From: Streptomyces sp. CNQ-509
GTDB lineage: Bacteria > Actinomycetota > Actinomycetes > Streptomycetales > Streptomycetaceae
Reading direction: 5' to 3'
Assembly (NCBI RefSeq): GCF_001011035.1
Contig: NZ_CP011492.1
Span: 6,131,447-6,195,446 of the forward strand
DNA length: 64,000 nucleotides
In this document: positions 29,771 to 38,406 of the stretch, piece by piece
Numbering within the stretch: position 1 is the stretch's first letter
Layout: every line of letters starts with the position of its first letter
Translations under genes and position numbers: made by a program
The notes under the pieces: generated by a model
What the model was told of the DNA's origin: nothing
The model's database searches: none
Seen by the model: the letters and a program-made list of their open reading frames with translations, nothing else

Positions 29771-29799
29771 GGCCTCCGCCGCACGCCCCGGCCTCCGCC
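29762..29799. repeat. 19-bp tandem duplication beside the terminator
   Basis: Two exact copies of GCACGCCCCGGCCTCCGCC, then a third, diverged start (GCACGCCCCTGCC). The first copy includes the distal terminator arm, so slippage could build alternative hairpins. Non-coding. Confidence 0.7.
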
Positions 29800-29854
29800 G
29801 CACGCCCCTGCCCGCCCGTTGCGCCCCCACCACCCGCGCGCCGCCCGTACGCCG

Positions 29855-30760
29855 TCAGATCCGCCCGTACGCCCGCAGCGTCAGCAGGGCCTCCAGCGTC
29901 GCCAGCGGCCGCGCCTCCAGCTCCGCCCCCGGCGACCAGCGCCGCCACGCCACCGGCCAGCCGCCGTCCGCCCGCTGGTTCGCCGCCAGGAAGTCCAGCG
30001 ACCGCTCCATCTCCGCGTCGCTGAACCACCGCCGCGCCAGCGACGCCGGCCGCCTGGCGAAGTCGTGCGGGTGGTGGTGCTCGCCCGGCGCGCGGCCCTC
30101 CGCGGCCGGCTCCGCGTCCGCCCGGGCCGGGTCCAGCAGCACCAGCCGCTCGGCGCGCACCAGCCGGCCCAGGCGGTCCGCGGCGGCCTCGGCGCGCCGC
30201 CGGTCGGGCACGTGGTCGAGGAAGGCGACCGCGGCCTCCGCCTCGTACGGACGGCTGCCGCGCAGCGTCTCCACGGCGTGCCAGCAGAAGTCGGTGGCGC
30301 GGAAGAGCCAGGCGTGCCAGATGTCGTTGCGGTGCAGCAGTCCCACGACCGGCGCGGTGGTCAGCAGCGCGCTCGGCGGGTCCGCGGGCACCGGCAGCCA
30401 CGGCGCGGCCGGGTAGCCGCGCAGCGACGGGTGCACGGCGGGCAGGGCGCCGTCGTGGTTGGAGACGGCGGTCAGATAGCGGCAGACGTCCTCCGCGCGG
30501 CGGCCGGTGCAGCGGCCGAGGGAGTCGAGGATCCGCAGCGCGTGCGCCGTGTGCAGCGGCTGGCTGCCGGGACCGCGCAGGTCGGGGTCGAGAGCGTGCC
30601 CGTAGCCGCCGTCGGCGTTCCGGTACGCTTCCAGCGCCTTCTCCACCCCGTCGGCGTCGGCGGCGCCGGGCACGAAGTGGTGCGCGAACCGGCGCTGCTC
30701 CAGTACACGGGCGGTCAGCCAGATGAACTCTGCGGCGCGGACCTGCGGGGAGTCAGCCAT
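29855..30760 (-). CDS. Alpha/alpha-toroid (prenyltransferase/squalene-cyclase-like) protein
   Basis: 301-aa protein of unknown function. Two repeats resembling the QW/terpenoid-cyclase toroid are visible: YRNADGGYGHALDPDLRG near residue 47 and NQRADGGWPVAW near residue 272. No DXDD cyclase motif is seen and no prenyltransferase zinc site is obvious, so catalysis is unproven. It has no signal peptide and is probably cytosolic. It sits between azlCD (convergent) and the DUF3046 gene (divergent). No Shine-Dalgarno precedes the ATG; a -10-like TAACGT lies 6 nt upstream. Confidence 0.75.
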   Translation of the reverse strand: MADSPQVRAAEFIWLTARVLEQRRFAHHFVPGAADADGVEKALEAYRNADGGYGHALDPDLRGPGSQPLHTAHALRILDSLGRCTGRRAEDVCRYLTAVSNHDGALPAVHPSLRGYPAAPWLPVPADPPSALLTTAPVVGLLHRNDIWHAWLFRATDFCWHAVETLRGSRPYEAEAAVAFLDHVPDRRRAEAAADRLGRLVRAERLVLLDPARADAEPAAEGRAPGEHHHPHDFARRPASLARRWFSDAEMERSLDFLAANQRADGGWPVAWRRWSPGAELEARPLATLEALLTLRAYGRI

Positions 30761-30766
30761 GGGGCG

Positions 30767-30772
30767 ACGTTA
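30767..30772 (-). promoter_or_regulatory. candidate -10 element for leaderless toroid-protein mRNA
   Basis: Read on the minus strand, TAACGT is followed by six bases and then the ATG at 30760, with no Shine-Dalgarno. Confidence 0.45.
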
Positions 30773-30838
30773 CGAGCACGGCGGGGCCGACCGGGAGGCC
30801 AACGGGCCGGGAGCACTCTCACGTGCACGTACGCGCGG

Positions 30839-30844
30839 GATAAT
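30839..30844 (+). promoter_or_regulatory. candidate -10 element for leaderless DUF3046 mRNA
   Basis: GATAAT, then six bases, then the ATG at 30851; no ribosome-binding site is present. Confidence 0.45.
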
Positions 30845-30850
30845 GGACGC

Positions 30851-31045
30851 ATGCGGTTGACGGTCTTCTGGCAGCGGATGCGCGACTACTTCGGCGAGCC
30901 CTACGTCGACTCCTTCGCCCGCGACCACGTGATGTCCGAGCTGGGCGGGCGTACGGTCCGCGAGGCGCTGGACGCGGGGTGGGACGCGCGCGACGTCTGG
31001 CGCGGGGTGTGCGCGGCAATGGACATCCCGGCGGAGATGCGCTGA
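30851..31045 (+). CDS. DUF3046 family small protein
   Basis: 64-aa soluble protein with the family pattern MRLTVFWQRM, FGEPYVDSFARDHVMSELGG, RTVREALDAGWDARDVWRGV, and DIPAEMR at the end. Function is unknown. In actinobacteria such as M. tuberculosis this gene sits immediately upstream of recA-recX. Here its downstream neighbour is an AI-2E permease, and recA-recX is about 30 kb away. It is divergent from the toroid gene, with 90 nt between starts. Confidence 0.85.
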   Translation: MRLTVFWQRMRDYFGEPYVDSFARDHVMSELGGRTVREALDAGWDARDVWRGVCAAMDIPAEMR

Positions 31046-31081
31046 CGCCGCCGCGGCGGACGTCGGCCAGACTGTTCGTCC

Positions 31082-32404
31082 ATGGCTGCATCATCGGCTG
31101 CTTCCGACGGCACCGCCCGCGCACGAGAGACCTCACCGGTCCCGGACGCCCGCACCGCCCCGGACGCCCCGTCCACGCCCGGCACGCCCCCGGGCGACGG
31201 CACCCCGCCCGCGAGCCCCCGCGAGCGCATGCCCCCCTGGCTGCCCCGCGCGATCGTCCTCGCGCTGGGCCTCTTCGCCTGCTTCCACGTCGCCGAGTGG
31301 GCCTTCCACGAGCTGTACGGGCTGCTGCTCAACATCCTGGTGGCCTTCTTCATCGGGCTGGCCTGCGAGCCCGCCGTCGACCGGCTCGCCGCCCGCGGCA
31401 TGCGCCGCGGCGCCGCCACCGCGCTGGTCTTCCTCGGGGTGCTGGCGGCCGCCGCGGCGTTCGTCGCCGCCCTCGGGTCGCTGGTCGCCGACCAGGTCCG
31501 GCTGATCGTCGAGAACTTCCCCGCCTACGTCGAGTCCCTCGTCGAGTGGATCAACGAGCAGTTCGGCACCGAGCTGCGCGTGGACGACCTCCAGCAGGAC
31601 TTCCTGAAGTCCGAGGTCGTACGCGACTACCTGCAGCGCAGCGCCGACAACGTCTGGGGCATCTCCACCACCGTCCTCGGCGGCCTCTTCACCGCGCTGA
31701 CCGTGGTGCTGTTCGCCTTCTACTTCACCGCCGAGGGGCCGCGGCTGCGCCGCGCGATCTGCTCCGTACTGCCGCCTGCGCGGCAGGCCGAGGTGCTGCG
31801 CGCCTGGGAGATCGCGGTCGCCAAGACCGGCGGCTACCTCTACTCGCGCGGCCTGATGGCCATCGTCTCGGGCATCGCCCACTACATCGCGATGCTGCTG
31901 CTGGACGTGCCGTACGCGCCCGCGCTCGCGGTATGGGTGGGGGTGGTCTCGCAGTTCGTGCCGACCGTGGGCACGTACATCGCCGGAGCGCTGCCCATCC
32001 TGCTGGCGTTCACCGTCGGGCCGTGGACGGCGGTGTGGCTGATCGGGTTCGTGATCCTTTACCAGCAGCTCGAGAACTACCTGCTGCAGCCGCGGATCAC
32101 CGCGAAGACGGTGAACATACACCCCGCCGTGGCCTTCGGCTCGGTCATCGCGGGCGCCGCGCTGCTGGGCGCGGTGGGCGCGCTGATCGCGATCCCGGCG
32201 ACGGCGACGCTCCAGGCGTTCCTCTCCGCGTACGTACGCCGCTACGAGGTCGACGCCCGCGTCCAGGAGCAGCGCCCCCTGCGCCGCCGCGGCCCCGCCC
32301 GGCTGACCCGGATCCGCGCACTGCTGCGCCACCCCGGCGCACCACCCGGCGCGAACCCCGGCCGGGAGCCCGCGGACGCCGGCGACGCACCCCGCGCGCC
32401 CTAA
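31082..32404 (+). CDS. AI-2E family transporter (UPF0118)
   Basis: 440-aa multi-pass membrane protein. A Pro/Thr-rich cytoplasmic tail (about 1-55) precedes about eight helices. The family core is seen in LLNILVAFFIGLACEPAVDRL, LFAFYFTAEGPRLRRAI, YIAMLLLDVPYAPALAVWVG, and the signature VPTVGTYIAGALPILLAF with YQQLENYLLQPRI. Members range from autoinducer-2 exporters to Na+/H+ antiporters, so the substrate is open. The Arg/Pro-rich tail is not conserved in type. Its stop overlaps the stop of the convergent kinase gene by 4 nt. Confidence 0.88.
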   Translation: MAASSAASDGTARARETSPVPDARTAPDAPSTPGTPPGDGTPPASPRERMPPWLPRAIVLALGLFACFHVAEWAFHELYGLLLNILVAFFIGLACEPAVDRLAARGMRRGAATALVFLGVLAAAAAFVAALGSLVADQVRLIVENFPAYVESLVEWINEQFGTELRVDDLQQDFLKSEVVRDYLQRSADNVWGISTTVLGGLFTALTVVLFAFYFTAEGPRLRRAICSVLPPARQAEVLRAWEIAVAKTGGYLYSRGLMAIVSGIAHYIAMLLLDVPYAPALAVWVGVVSQFVPTVGTYIAGALPILLAFTVGPWTAVWLIGFVILYQQLENYLLQPRITAKTVNIHPAVAFGSVIAGAALLGAVGALIAIPATATLQAFLSAYVRRYEVDARVQEQRPLRRRGPARLTRIRALLRHPGAPPGANPGREPADAGDAPRAP

Positions 32405-33825
32405 CCGCCCTCCCGCACGCCGCCCTCCGGCCCCGTGCGCGGCACCGCGATCGTCACCCGGAGCCCCTCCGGCTCGTTGCGTTCATACGAGATACGTCCC
32501 CCGCCCGCCGCCAGCAGCGCCCGGGCGATGGACAGGCCGAGACCCGAGCCGGAGACGTTCTGATGCCGTCCGCTGCGCCAGAAGCGGTCGCCGATGCGGC
32601 CCAGCTCCTCGTCGGTGAGCCCCGGCCCGCGGTCGGCGACGGCGACCGTCACCTCGTCGCCTGCCGTGTCCACCCGCACCTCCACCTCGCCGCACCGCGG
32701 CGAGAACTTCACGGCGTTGTCGACCACCGCGTCCAGCGCGCTGGACAGCGCCACCTCGTCCGCCCAGCCGGTCACGGCCGGGGCGCCGGACAGGAACAGC
32801 CGTACGTCCTGTCCCTCGGCCAGCGGGCGCCAGCTCGCGACCCGCTCCGCCGCCAGCCGGGCCACGTCGGTCACCCGCAGGTCGGCGGGGGAGTGCTCGG
32901 CCAGCGCCAGGTCCAGCAGGTCGTCCAGCACCCGGGCCAGCCGGGTGCCCTCCGCCTGCACCGAATCGATCTCGGCCGCGGCCTGCGGCGCCTCCAGGCG
33001 CAGCAGCTCGATGCGGAGCAGCAGCGCGGACAGCGGGTTGCGCAGTTGGTGGGAGGCGTCCGCGACGAAGGTGCGCTGCTGCTCCAGGACGCTCTCGACG
33101 TTGTCCGCCATCTCGTTGAAGGACCCCGCGAGCCGGCGCAGCTCCGGCGGCCCGCCCGCGGCGGCGACGCGGGACTTCAGCCGGCCGGTGGCGATGTCGT
33201 GGGTGGCCTTGTCGAGCACCCGCACGGGCCTGAGCACCCAGCCGGTCAGCCGGTACGCCGCCGCCACCGCGACCGTCATCGCGGCGGCGATGCCGGCCCC
33301 GAGCCAGAGCCAGCCGGTGAGCGTGCGCGAGCGCATGGCCCCGGTGGGCGAGTCGGTGACCACGACGGCGACCACGTCCCCGTCCCGTACGACCGGGGAG
33401 GCGACGGTCAGCCGGTCGTCCTGCCAGGGCCAGACCTGCGGGGGGTCGTGGCTGCGGCGGCCCGCCAGGGACTCCGAGAAGGCCCGGTCCCCCTCGGCGC
33501 GGGCCATGGCCCGCCAGCCGGCGGGGGCGGCGGCCATCGCGGAGCGGTCGCGGTAGTAGACGCCGGCGCGGATGCCGTAGAGGTCGTGGTACCGGTGCAG
33601 CTCCTCCTGGAGCGCGCGCAGCCGCTCGTCTTCGCTCGGGGGACGGGCCTCGTTGCGGGAGGCGACGTACTGCGCGAGGGATGCGAAGCGGGCGGTGTCG
33701 TCGATCCGGTCCACGATCACGCGCTGCTGCTCCTGCCCGGCGATACGGTCGGCCAGCGGGAAGCCGAGCGCGAGCAGCATGCCGGCCATGAGCACGATGA
33801 GCAGGGGGAGCAGACGGGTACGCAT
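32401..33825 (-). CDS. Sensor histidine kinase (HAMP, HisKA, HATPase) next to gluABCD
   Basis: 474-aa membrane sensor. An N-terminal membrane segment (LPLLIVLMAGMLLALGFPL), an extracytoplasmic domain of about 130 residues, and a second membrane segment (LWLGAGIAAAMTVAVAAAY) lead to HAMP (VLRPVRVLDKATHDIATGRL). HisKA carries the phospho-His in FVADASHQLRNPLSALLLR. HATPase has DAVVDNAVKFSPR, ADRGPGLT and GSGLGLSIARALL. It is translated 12 nt after its response regulator. A comparable two-component pair flanks gluABCD in S. coelicolor, so control of glutamate uptake is possible but unproven. Confidence 0.9.
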   Translation of the reverse strand: MRTRLLPLLIVLMAGMLLALGFPLADRIAGQEQQRVIVDRIDDTARFASLAQYVASRNEARPPSEDERLRALQEELHRYHDLYGIRAGVYYRDRSAMAAAPAGWRAMARAEGDRAFSESLAGRRSHDPPQVWPWQDDRLTVASPVVRDGDVVAVVVTDSPTGAMRSRTLTGWLWLGAGIAAAMTVAVAAAYRLTGWVLRPVRVLDKATHDIATGRLKSRVAAAGGPPELRRLAGSFNEMADNVESVLEQQRTFVADASHQLRNPLSALLLRIELLRLEAPQAAAEIDSVQAEGTRLARVLDDLLDLALAEHSPADLRVTDVARLAAERVASWRPLAEGQDVRLFLSGAPAVTGWADEVALSSALDAVVDNAVKFSPRCGEVEVRVDTAGDEVTVAVADRGPGLTDEELGRIGDRFWRSGRHQNVSGSGLGLSIARALLAAGGGRISYERNEPEGLRVTIAVPRTGPEGGVREGG

Positions 33826-33837
33826 GGGGAGAGGGCC

Positions 33838-34581
33838 TCAGCCGCCCGGCGGGGGCACGAGGCGATAGCCGACGCCGCGCACGGTCTCGATGAGCGCGGG
33901 CAGGCCGAGCTTGCTGCGCAGGGAGGCGATGTGGACCTCCAGGGTCCGGCCCGTACCCTCCCAACTGCTGCGCCACACCTCGCTGATGATCTGCTCCCGC
34001 CGGAACACCACCCCGGGGCGCGCCGCGAGCAGCGCGAGCAGGTCGAACTCCTTGCGGGTGAGCTGCACCTCCGCGCCGCCGACGCTGACCCTGCGGGAGT
34101 GGGGCTCCAGCGTCACGGGGCCCACGACCAGCGGCGCCGCGGTCTCGTCGGTCCGCTCGCCGGCCGCGGCAGGACCCGCGCCGCCGGGCCCCGCGGCGGG
34201 CTCCTGCTCCGCCGCCGCCGTGCGCCGGGCGACGGCGTGCACGCGCGCGAGGAGCTCGCCCGTGTCGTACGGCTTGACGACATAGTCGTCGGCACCCAGG
34301 TTGAGCCCGTGGATCCGGGACCGGACGTCGGAGCGCGCGGTCACCATGATCACGGGAGTGCCGGTCAGTTTGCGGATACGTCCGCACACCTCGAAGCCGT
34401 CCTGGTCGGGCAGCCCCAGGTCCAGCAGGACCACGTCGAACGGGGCCAGCTCGCTGTGCAGCAGCTCCTGCAGCGCCTCCTGGCCGCTGTGGGCCATGCC
34501 CACCTCGAAGCCGTGCCGGGCCAGCACCGCGGAGAGCGCGGTGGCCACGTGGTCGTCGTCCTCGACGAGCAGCAGCCTCAT
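33838..34581 (-). CDS. OmpR/PhoB-family response regulator
   Basis: 247-aa DNA-binding regulator. The receiver has VEDDDHVA, phospho-Asp in VLLDLGLPDQDG, Thr in MVTARSD and Lys in VVKPYD. An Ala/Gly/Pro linker joins a winged helix (VQLTRKEFDLLALLAARPGV then RTLEVHIASLRSKLG). Start ATG 34581 follows GGGAGG; the frame runs open upstream to 34761 but lacks a better start. It is divergent from gluA across 259 nt and is the first gene of a two-gene operon with the kinase. Confidence 0.92.
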   Translation of the reverse strand: MRLLLVEDDDHVATALSAVLARHGFEVGMAHSGQEALQELLHSELAPFDVVLLDLGLPDQDGFEVCGRIRKLTGTPVIMVTARSDVRSRIHGLNLGADDYVVKPYDTGELLARVHAVARRTAAAEQEPAAGPGGAGPAAAGERTDETAAPLVVGPVTLEPHSRRVSVGGAEVQLTRKEFDLLALLAARPGVVFRREQIISEVWRSSWEGTGRTLEVHIASLRSKLGLPALIETVRGVGYRLVPPPGG

Positions 34582-34727
34582 CGACCCTCCCGTTCCCTCT
34601 CTCGCGTATCGTCTCAGCCCGCACACGAATACAGGCGGATGCGGCCCTGCCGCGTCAAGTCCGGCCAGGTCACCCAGCGGTTTCCGTTGTGTGACAGGTA
34701 CGGAGAGCGGCGCCCCGATTCCGCCCA

Positions 34728-34758
34728 TTGTGTCCGATTGCAGCCGGATCGTTATGCT
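34728..34758 (+). promoter_or_regulatory. candidate promoter of gluABCD
   Basis: TTGTGT (34728-34733), 19-nt spacer, TATGCT (34753-34758), in an AT-richer stretch of the 259-nt gap between the divergent response-regulator gene and gluA. An alternative -35, TGTCCG, gives a 16-nt spacer. It would leave a leader of about 75 nt. Confidence 0.4.
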
Positions 34759-34840
34759 CAATTTCCCCTCAGATGTGATGACGCTGGTCGCGGCTGCTCA
34801 CTAAGGTCCAGGCAACCGAAAAGGACGGAGCAAGACGCGG

Positions 34841-35620
34841 ATGACCGAGGTTTCGACGGCCAAGGACGCCGTCCCGGCGGCGGGCGAACCGCTGGTCGTG
34901 CTGGACAACGTCAACAAGCATTTCGGTGCGCTGCACGTGCTCCAGGACATCGACCTGACGATCGCGCGCGGCGAGGTCGTCGTCGTCATCGGGCCGTCCG
35001 GGTCCGGGAAGTCCACGCTGTGCCGCGCGATCAACCGGCTGGAGCCGATCGACTCCGGCCGCATCACCCTGGACGGCAAGCCCCTGCCCGCCGAAGGCCG
35101 TGAGCTGGCGAGGCTCCGCGCCGACGTGGGCATGGTCTTCCAGTCCTTCAACCTCTTCGCCCACAAGACCGTGCTGCAGAACGTGATGCTCGGGCAGATC
35201 AAGGTCCGCAAGAAGGACAAGGCGGCCGCGGAGACCTCCGCCAGGGCCCTGCTCGACCGGGTGGGCGTCGGCAACCAGGCGGACAAGTACCCCGCGCAGC
35301 TCTCCGGCGGCCAGCAGCAGCGGGTGGCGATCGCCCGCGCGCTGGCGATGGAGCCCAAGGTGATGCTCTTCGACGAGCCCACCTCGGCCCTCGACCCCGA
35401 GATGATCAACGAGGTGCTGGAGGTAATGCAGCAACTCGCCCGGGACGGTATGACTATGGTCGTCGTCACGCACGAGATGGGCTTCGCCCGCTCGGCGGCG
35501 AACCGGGTGGTCTTCATGTCCGACGGCCAGATCGTGGAGGAGACGACCCCCGACCAGTTCTTCACCAACCCTCGCAGCGACCGGGCGAAGGACTTCCTGT
35601 CGAAGATCCTGCACCACTGA
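34841..35620 (+). CDS. gluA: Glutamate ABC transporter, ATP-binding subunit
   Basis: 259-aa cytoplasmic ATPase of a polar amino acid importer. Walker [11 protein letters not shown]-loop VFQSFNLF, signature [15 protein letters not shown], Walker [15 protein letters not shown] and the switch His of VVVTHEMGF are intact. It opens the four-gene operon gluA-gluB-gluC-gluD, the order of the high-affinity glutamate uptake system in Streptomyces and Corynebacterium. GGAG lies 10 nt before ATG 34841. Glutamate as substrate rests on gene order and family. Confidence 0.92.
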   Translation: MTEVSTAKDAVPAAGEPLVVLDNVNKHFGALHVLQDIDLTIARGEVVVVIGPSGSGKSTLCRAINRLEPIDSGRITLDGKPLPAEGRELARLRADVGMVFQSFNLFAHKTVLQNVMLGQIKVRKKDKAAAETSARALLDRVGVGNQADKYPAQLSGGQQQRVAIARALAMEPKVMLFDEPTSALDPEMINEVLEVMQQLARDGMTMVVVTHEMGFARSAANRVVFMSDGQIVEETTPDQFFTNPRSDRAKDFLSKILHH

Positions 35621-35656
35621 GCTGCCGGCAACACACCAGACAGAAGGATGCTCACC

Positions 35657-36505
35657 ATGAATCTTCGCAAGGTCAGCGCGGCCGCTGCCTGCGCACTCGC
35701 CCTCACCGTCACCGCGGCCGCGTGCGGCTCCGACGACGACAGCGGCGACAACGGTGACGGTGGCGGCGGTGGCAAGGACTCCATCACCATCGGCATCAAG
35801 TTCGACCAGCCCGGCCTCGGGCTGAAGGAGCCCGACGGCTCGTACTCGGGCTTCGACGTCGACGTAGCCACGTACGTGGCCAAGGAACTCGGCTACTCCG
35901 AGGACCAGATCGAGTGGAAGGAGGCGATCAGTGCCGACCGCGAGACCATGCTGGAGCGCGGCGACGTCGACATGATCGCCGCCACCTACTCGATCACGGA
36001 CGAGCGCAAGCAGAAGGTCGACTTCGCCGGCCCGTACCTGCTGGCCCACCAGGACCTGCTGATCCGCGCCGACGACGACATCACCAAGGGCGAGGACCTC
36101 AACGGCAAGACCCTCTGCTCGGTCACCGGGTCCACCTCGGCGCAGAACGTCAAGGACACCATCGCGCCCAAGGCCCAGCTCGCCGAGCGCCCCGGCTACT
36201 CCGAGTGCCTCGACGCCGTCGCCAACGGCCAGATCGACGCCCTGACCACCGACGACTCCATCCTCGCCGGCTACGCCGCCCAGGAAGCCAACAAGGGCAA
36301 GTTCAAGCTCGCCGGGCTGAACCTGAGCAACGAGAACTACGGCGTCGGCATCAAAAAGGGCGACGAGAAGATGAAGACCGACATCGACGCCGCCCTGGAG
36401 AAGATGGTCTCCGACGGTTCGTGGGAGAAGTTCATGGACGCCAACCTCGGCCCCGCGAACTACGACTTCGAGCCCGCGCCGAAGATCGGCGACATCAAGC
36501 AGTGA
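35657..36505 (+). CDS. gluB: Glutamate ABC transporter, substrate-binding lipoprotein
   Basis: 282-aa family 3 periplasmic-type binding protein anchored as a lipoprotein. A signal peptide (LRKVSAAAACALALTVTAAA) ends at a lipobox Cys followed by an acidic/Gly linker. The core has KDSITIGIKFDQPGLGL, YSGFDVDVATYVAKELGY and MIAATYSITDERKQKVDFAGPY, the last being the family 3 signature. Start ATG 35657 is preferred over ATG 35648 because GAAGGA lies at proper distance only from the former. A hairpin after the stop probably raises its transcript relative to the permease genes. Confidence 0.92.
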   Translation: MNLRKVSAAAACALALTVTAAACGSDDDSGDNGDGGGGGKDSITIGIKFDQPGLGLKEPDGSYSGFDVDVATYVAKELGYSEDQIEWKEAISADRETMLERGDVDMIAATYSITDERKQKVDFAGPYLLAHQDLLIRADDDITKGEDLNGKTLCSVTGSTSAQNVKDTIAPKAQLAERPGYSECLDAVANGQIDALTTDDSILAGYAAQEANKGKFKLAGLNLSNENYGVGIKKGDEKMKTDIDAALEKMVSDGSWEKFMDANLGPANYDFEPAPKIGDIKQ

Positions 36506-36511
36506 CCCCGC

Positions 36512-36537
36512 CGCACCGCCGCCCCGGCGGCGGTGCG
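36512..36537 (+). promoter_or_regulatory. intercistronic hairpin between gluB and gluC
   Basis: CGCACCGCCG pairs with CGGCGGTGCG (10 bp, 6-nt CCCCGG loop) starting 7 nt after the gluB stop, inside a 116-nt gap and not followed by a T-run. Position and form fit an mRNA-stabilising or partial-termination element that lets the binding protein be made in excess over the permeases. Confidence 0.6.
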
Positions 36538-36621
36538 ACCGCACTGTCAGAGCGGTGGTGTGCCGCCCGGCCCGGGTGGGACACCACCGCGTCCACTTAA
36601 GGCGAGAGCGCTGGACTGACG

Positions 36622-37293
36622 TTGGACATCATCTCCGATTACGACACACAGATTCTGGACGCGTTCTGGGTCACCGTGAAGCTCACCCTGCTGTCCGGTC
36701 TGTTCTCCCTCATCTGGGGAACGATCCTGGCGGCCATGCGGGTCAGCCCCGTCCCGCTCATGCGGGGCTTCGGGACCGTCTACGTGAACGTCATCCGGAA
36801 CATCCCCCTCACGGTCATCATCGTCTTCTGCGCCCTCGGCCTCTCCGACGTGTTCGGCGTCACCCTGGGTGCCGGCATCGACTTCGACTCCAAGTTCTTC
36901 CGGCTGGCGGTGCTCGGACTGTCCGCGTACACCGCGGCGTTCGTCTGTGAGGCGCTGCGCTCGGGCATCAACACCGTGCCCGTGGGACAGGCGGAGGCCG
37001 CCCGTGCCATCGGGCTGAGCTTCACCCAGGTCCTCGGGCTCATCGTGCTGCCCCAGGCGTTCCGGTCGGTCGTCGGCCCGCTCACGAACGTCCTCATCGC
37101 GCTCACCAAGAACACCACGGTGGCGGCGGCGATCGGCGTCGCCGAGGCGGCGCTGCTCATGAAGGAGATGATCGAGAACGAGGCCCAGCTCCTCCTCATC
37201 TCGGCCATCTTCGCGCTCGGCTTCCTGGTGCTGACCCTGCCGACCGGGCTCTTCCTCGGCTGGGTCGGCAAGAAGGTGGCGGTCAAGCGATGA
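36622..37293 (+). CDS. gluC: Glutamate ABC transporter, permease subunit
   Basis: 223-aa inner-membrane permease of the HisM type. Visible features: LDAFWVTVKLTLLSGLFSLIWGTIL at the N-terminus and the EAA loop EAARAIGLSFTQVLGLIVLPQAFR that docks on GluA. About five helices. The start is a TTG at 36622; no ATG or GTG suits the frame near it. The ATGA overlap with gluD couples translation. Confidence 0.9.
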   Translation: MDIISDYDTQILDAFWVTVKLTLLSGLFSLIWGTILAAMRVSPVPLMRGFGTVYVNVIRNIPLTVIIVFCALGLSDVFGVTLGAGIDFDSKFFRLAVLGLSAYTAAFVCEALRSGINTVPVGQAEAARAIGLSFTQVLGLIVLPQAFRSVVGPLTNVLIALTKNTTVAAAIGVAEAALLMKEMIENEAQLLLISAIFALGFLVLTLPTGLFLGWVGKKVAVKR

Positions 37294-38276
37294 GTTCCGT
37301 TCTCTACGACGCCCCCGGCCCGAAGGCCAAGCGGCGCAACGTCGTCTACACCGTGGTCTTCCTCGTCGTGCTGGCGCTCGGCGTGTGGTGGGTCATCGAC
37401 AAGCTGAACGAGAAGAACCAGCTCGAATGGGTGCTGTGGAAGCCGTTCTTCACGGATTCCCAGGCATGGACCACCTACCTGCTGCCGGGCCTCGGCGAGA
37501 CGCTGAAGGCGGCCGGGCTCTCGCTCCTCATCGCACTGCCGCTGGGCGCGCTCTTCGGCATAGCGCGGCTCTCCGACCACGCGTGGGTACGGGTGCCGGC
37601 GGGCGCGGTCGTGGAGTTCTTCCGGGCCATCCCGGTGCTGCTCCTGATGCTGTTCGCGAACCAGTTCTACTCCGAGTACACCGACATCAGCAGCGATCAG
37701 CGTCCCCTGTACGCCGTCGTCACCGGGCTCGTGCTCTACAACTCCTCCGTGCTCGCCGAGATCGTCCGGGCGGGCATCCTCTCCCTGCCCCGCGGGCAGA
37801 CCGAGGCCGCCAAGGCCATCGGCCTGCGCAAGGGCCAGATGATGGGCTCCGTGCTGCTGCCGCAGGCCGTCACGGCGATGCTGCCGGCGATCGTCAGCCA
37901 GCTCGTCGTCATCGTGAAGGACACCGCGCTCGGCGGCGCGATGATCGGCTTCAGCGAACTGCTCGTCGAACGGCGCACGCTGGCGTCCAACTACTCCAAC
38001 GTCTTCGCCAGCTTCATCGTCGTCGCGGCGATCTACGTCGTCGTGAACTTCATCCTGACGTCGCTGGCGAGCTGGCTGGAGCAGGTCGTCCGGCGCGGCA
38101 AGCGGACCACCGGCGCCGTGGTCGGGGCTACGGCCATCGAGGATCTGAGCGCCGGCGCGGCGGGCGGCGCCTCCGGCATGGCAGCCGGTGCGACCGGCTC
38201 TGCGGGCCCTCCGGGCGACGGTGATCCCGGTGGCGGGGGAGACGGGGGAGACGGCGGTGAAGGCCGCCTGACATAG
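37290..38276 (+). CDS. gluD: Glutamate ABC transporter, second permease subunit
   Basis: 328-aa permease partner of GluC. The N-terminal helix VVYTVVFLVVLALGVWWVI precedes the permease core (LPGLGETLKAAGLSLLIALPLG). The EAA loop EAAKAIGLRKGQMMGSVLLPQA is intact. The C-terminal ~60 residues are a Gly/Ala/Asp-rich cytoplasmic tail that adds length over typical homologues and shows no domain. It overlaps gluC by 4 nt. Confidence 0.9.
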   Translation: MSSVLYDAPGPKAKRRNVVYTVVFLVVLALGVWWVIDKLNEKNQLEWVLWKPFFTDSQAWTTYLLPGLGETLKAAGLSLLIALPLGALFGIARLSDHAWVRVPAGAVVEFFRAIPVLLLMLFANQFYSEYTDISSDQRPLYAVVTGLVLYNSSVLAEIVRAGILSLPRGQTEAAKAIGLRKGQMMGSVLLPQAVTAMLPAIVSQLVVIVKDTALGGAMIGFSELLVERRTLASNYSNVFASFIVVAAIYVVVNFILTSLASWLEQVVRRGKRTTGAVVGATAIEDLSAGAAGGASGMAAGATGSAGPPGDGDPGGGGDGGDGGEGRLT

Positions 38277-38277
38277 C

Positions 38278-38303
38278 CCGAGGGGGCGGCCGGAAGCCCT
38301 CGG
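38278..38303 (+). terminator. weak hairpin after gluD
   Basis: CCGAGGG (38278-38284) pairs with CCCTCGG (38297-38303) around a 12-nt loop just after the gluD stop. Short stem; a possible terminator. Confidence 0.35.
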
Positions 38304-38406
38304 CTTGACTGCGGTGTGCGGCAGTGGGTTGCATACCCCCTGTGATCGCGCACCGGGCTCCCCACCCCTTAGTACGTAGGCACCATGGCGCCGGAGGCGC
38401 ATCACC

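Noticed and set aside
29762-29807. CRISPR-like short repeats
   Set aside because: They are directly adjacent tandem copies without spacers, next to a terminator, so a simple tandem duplication.
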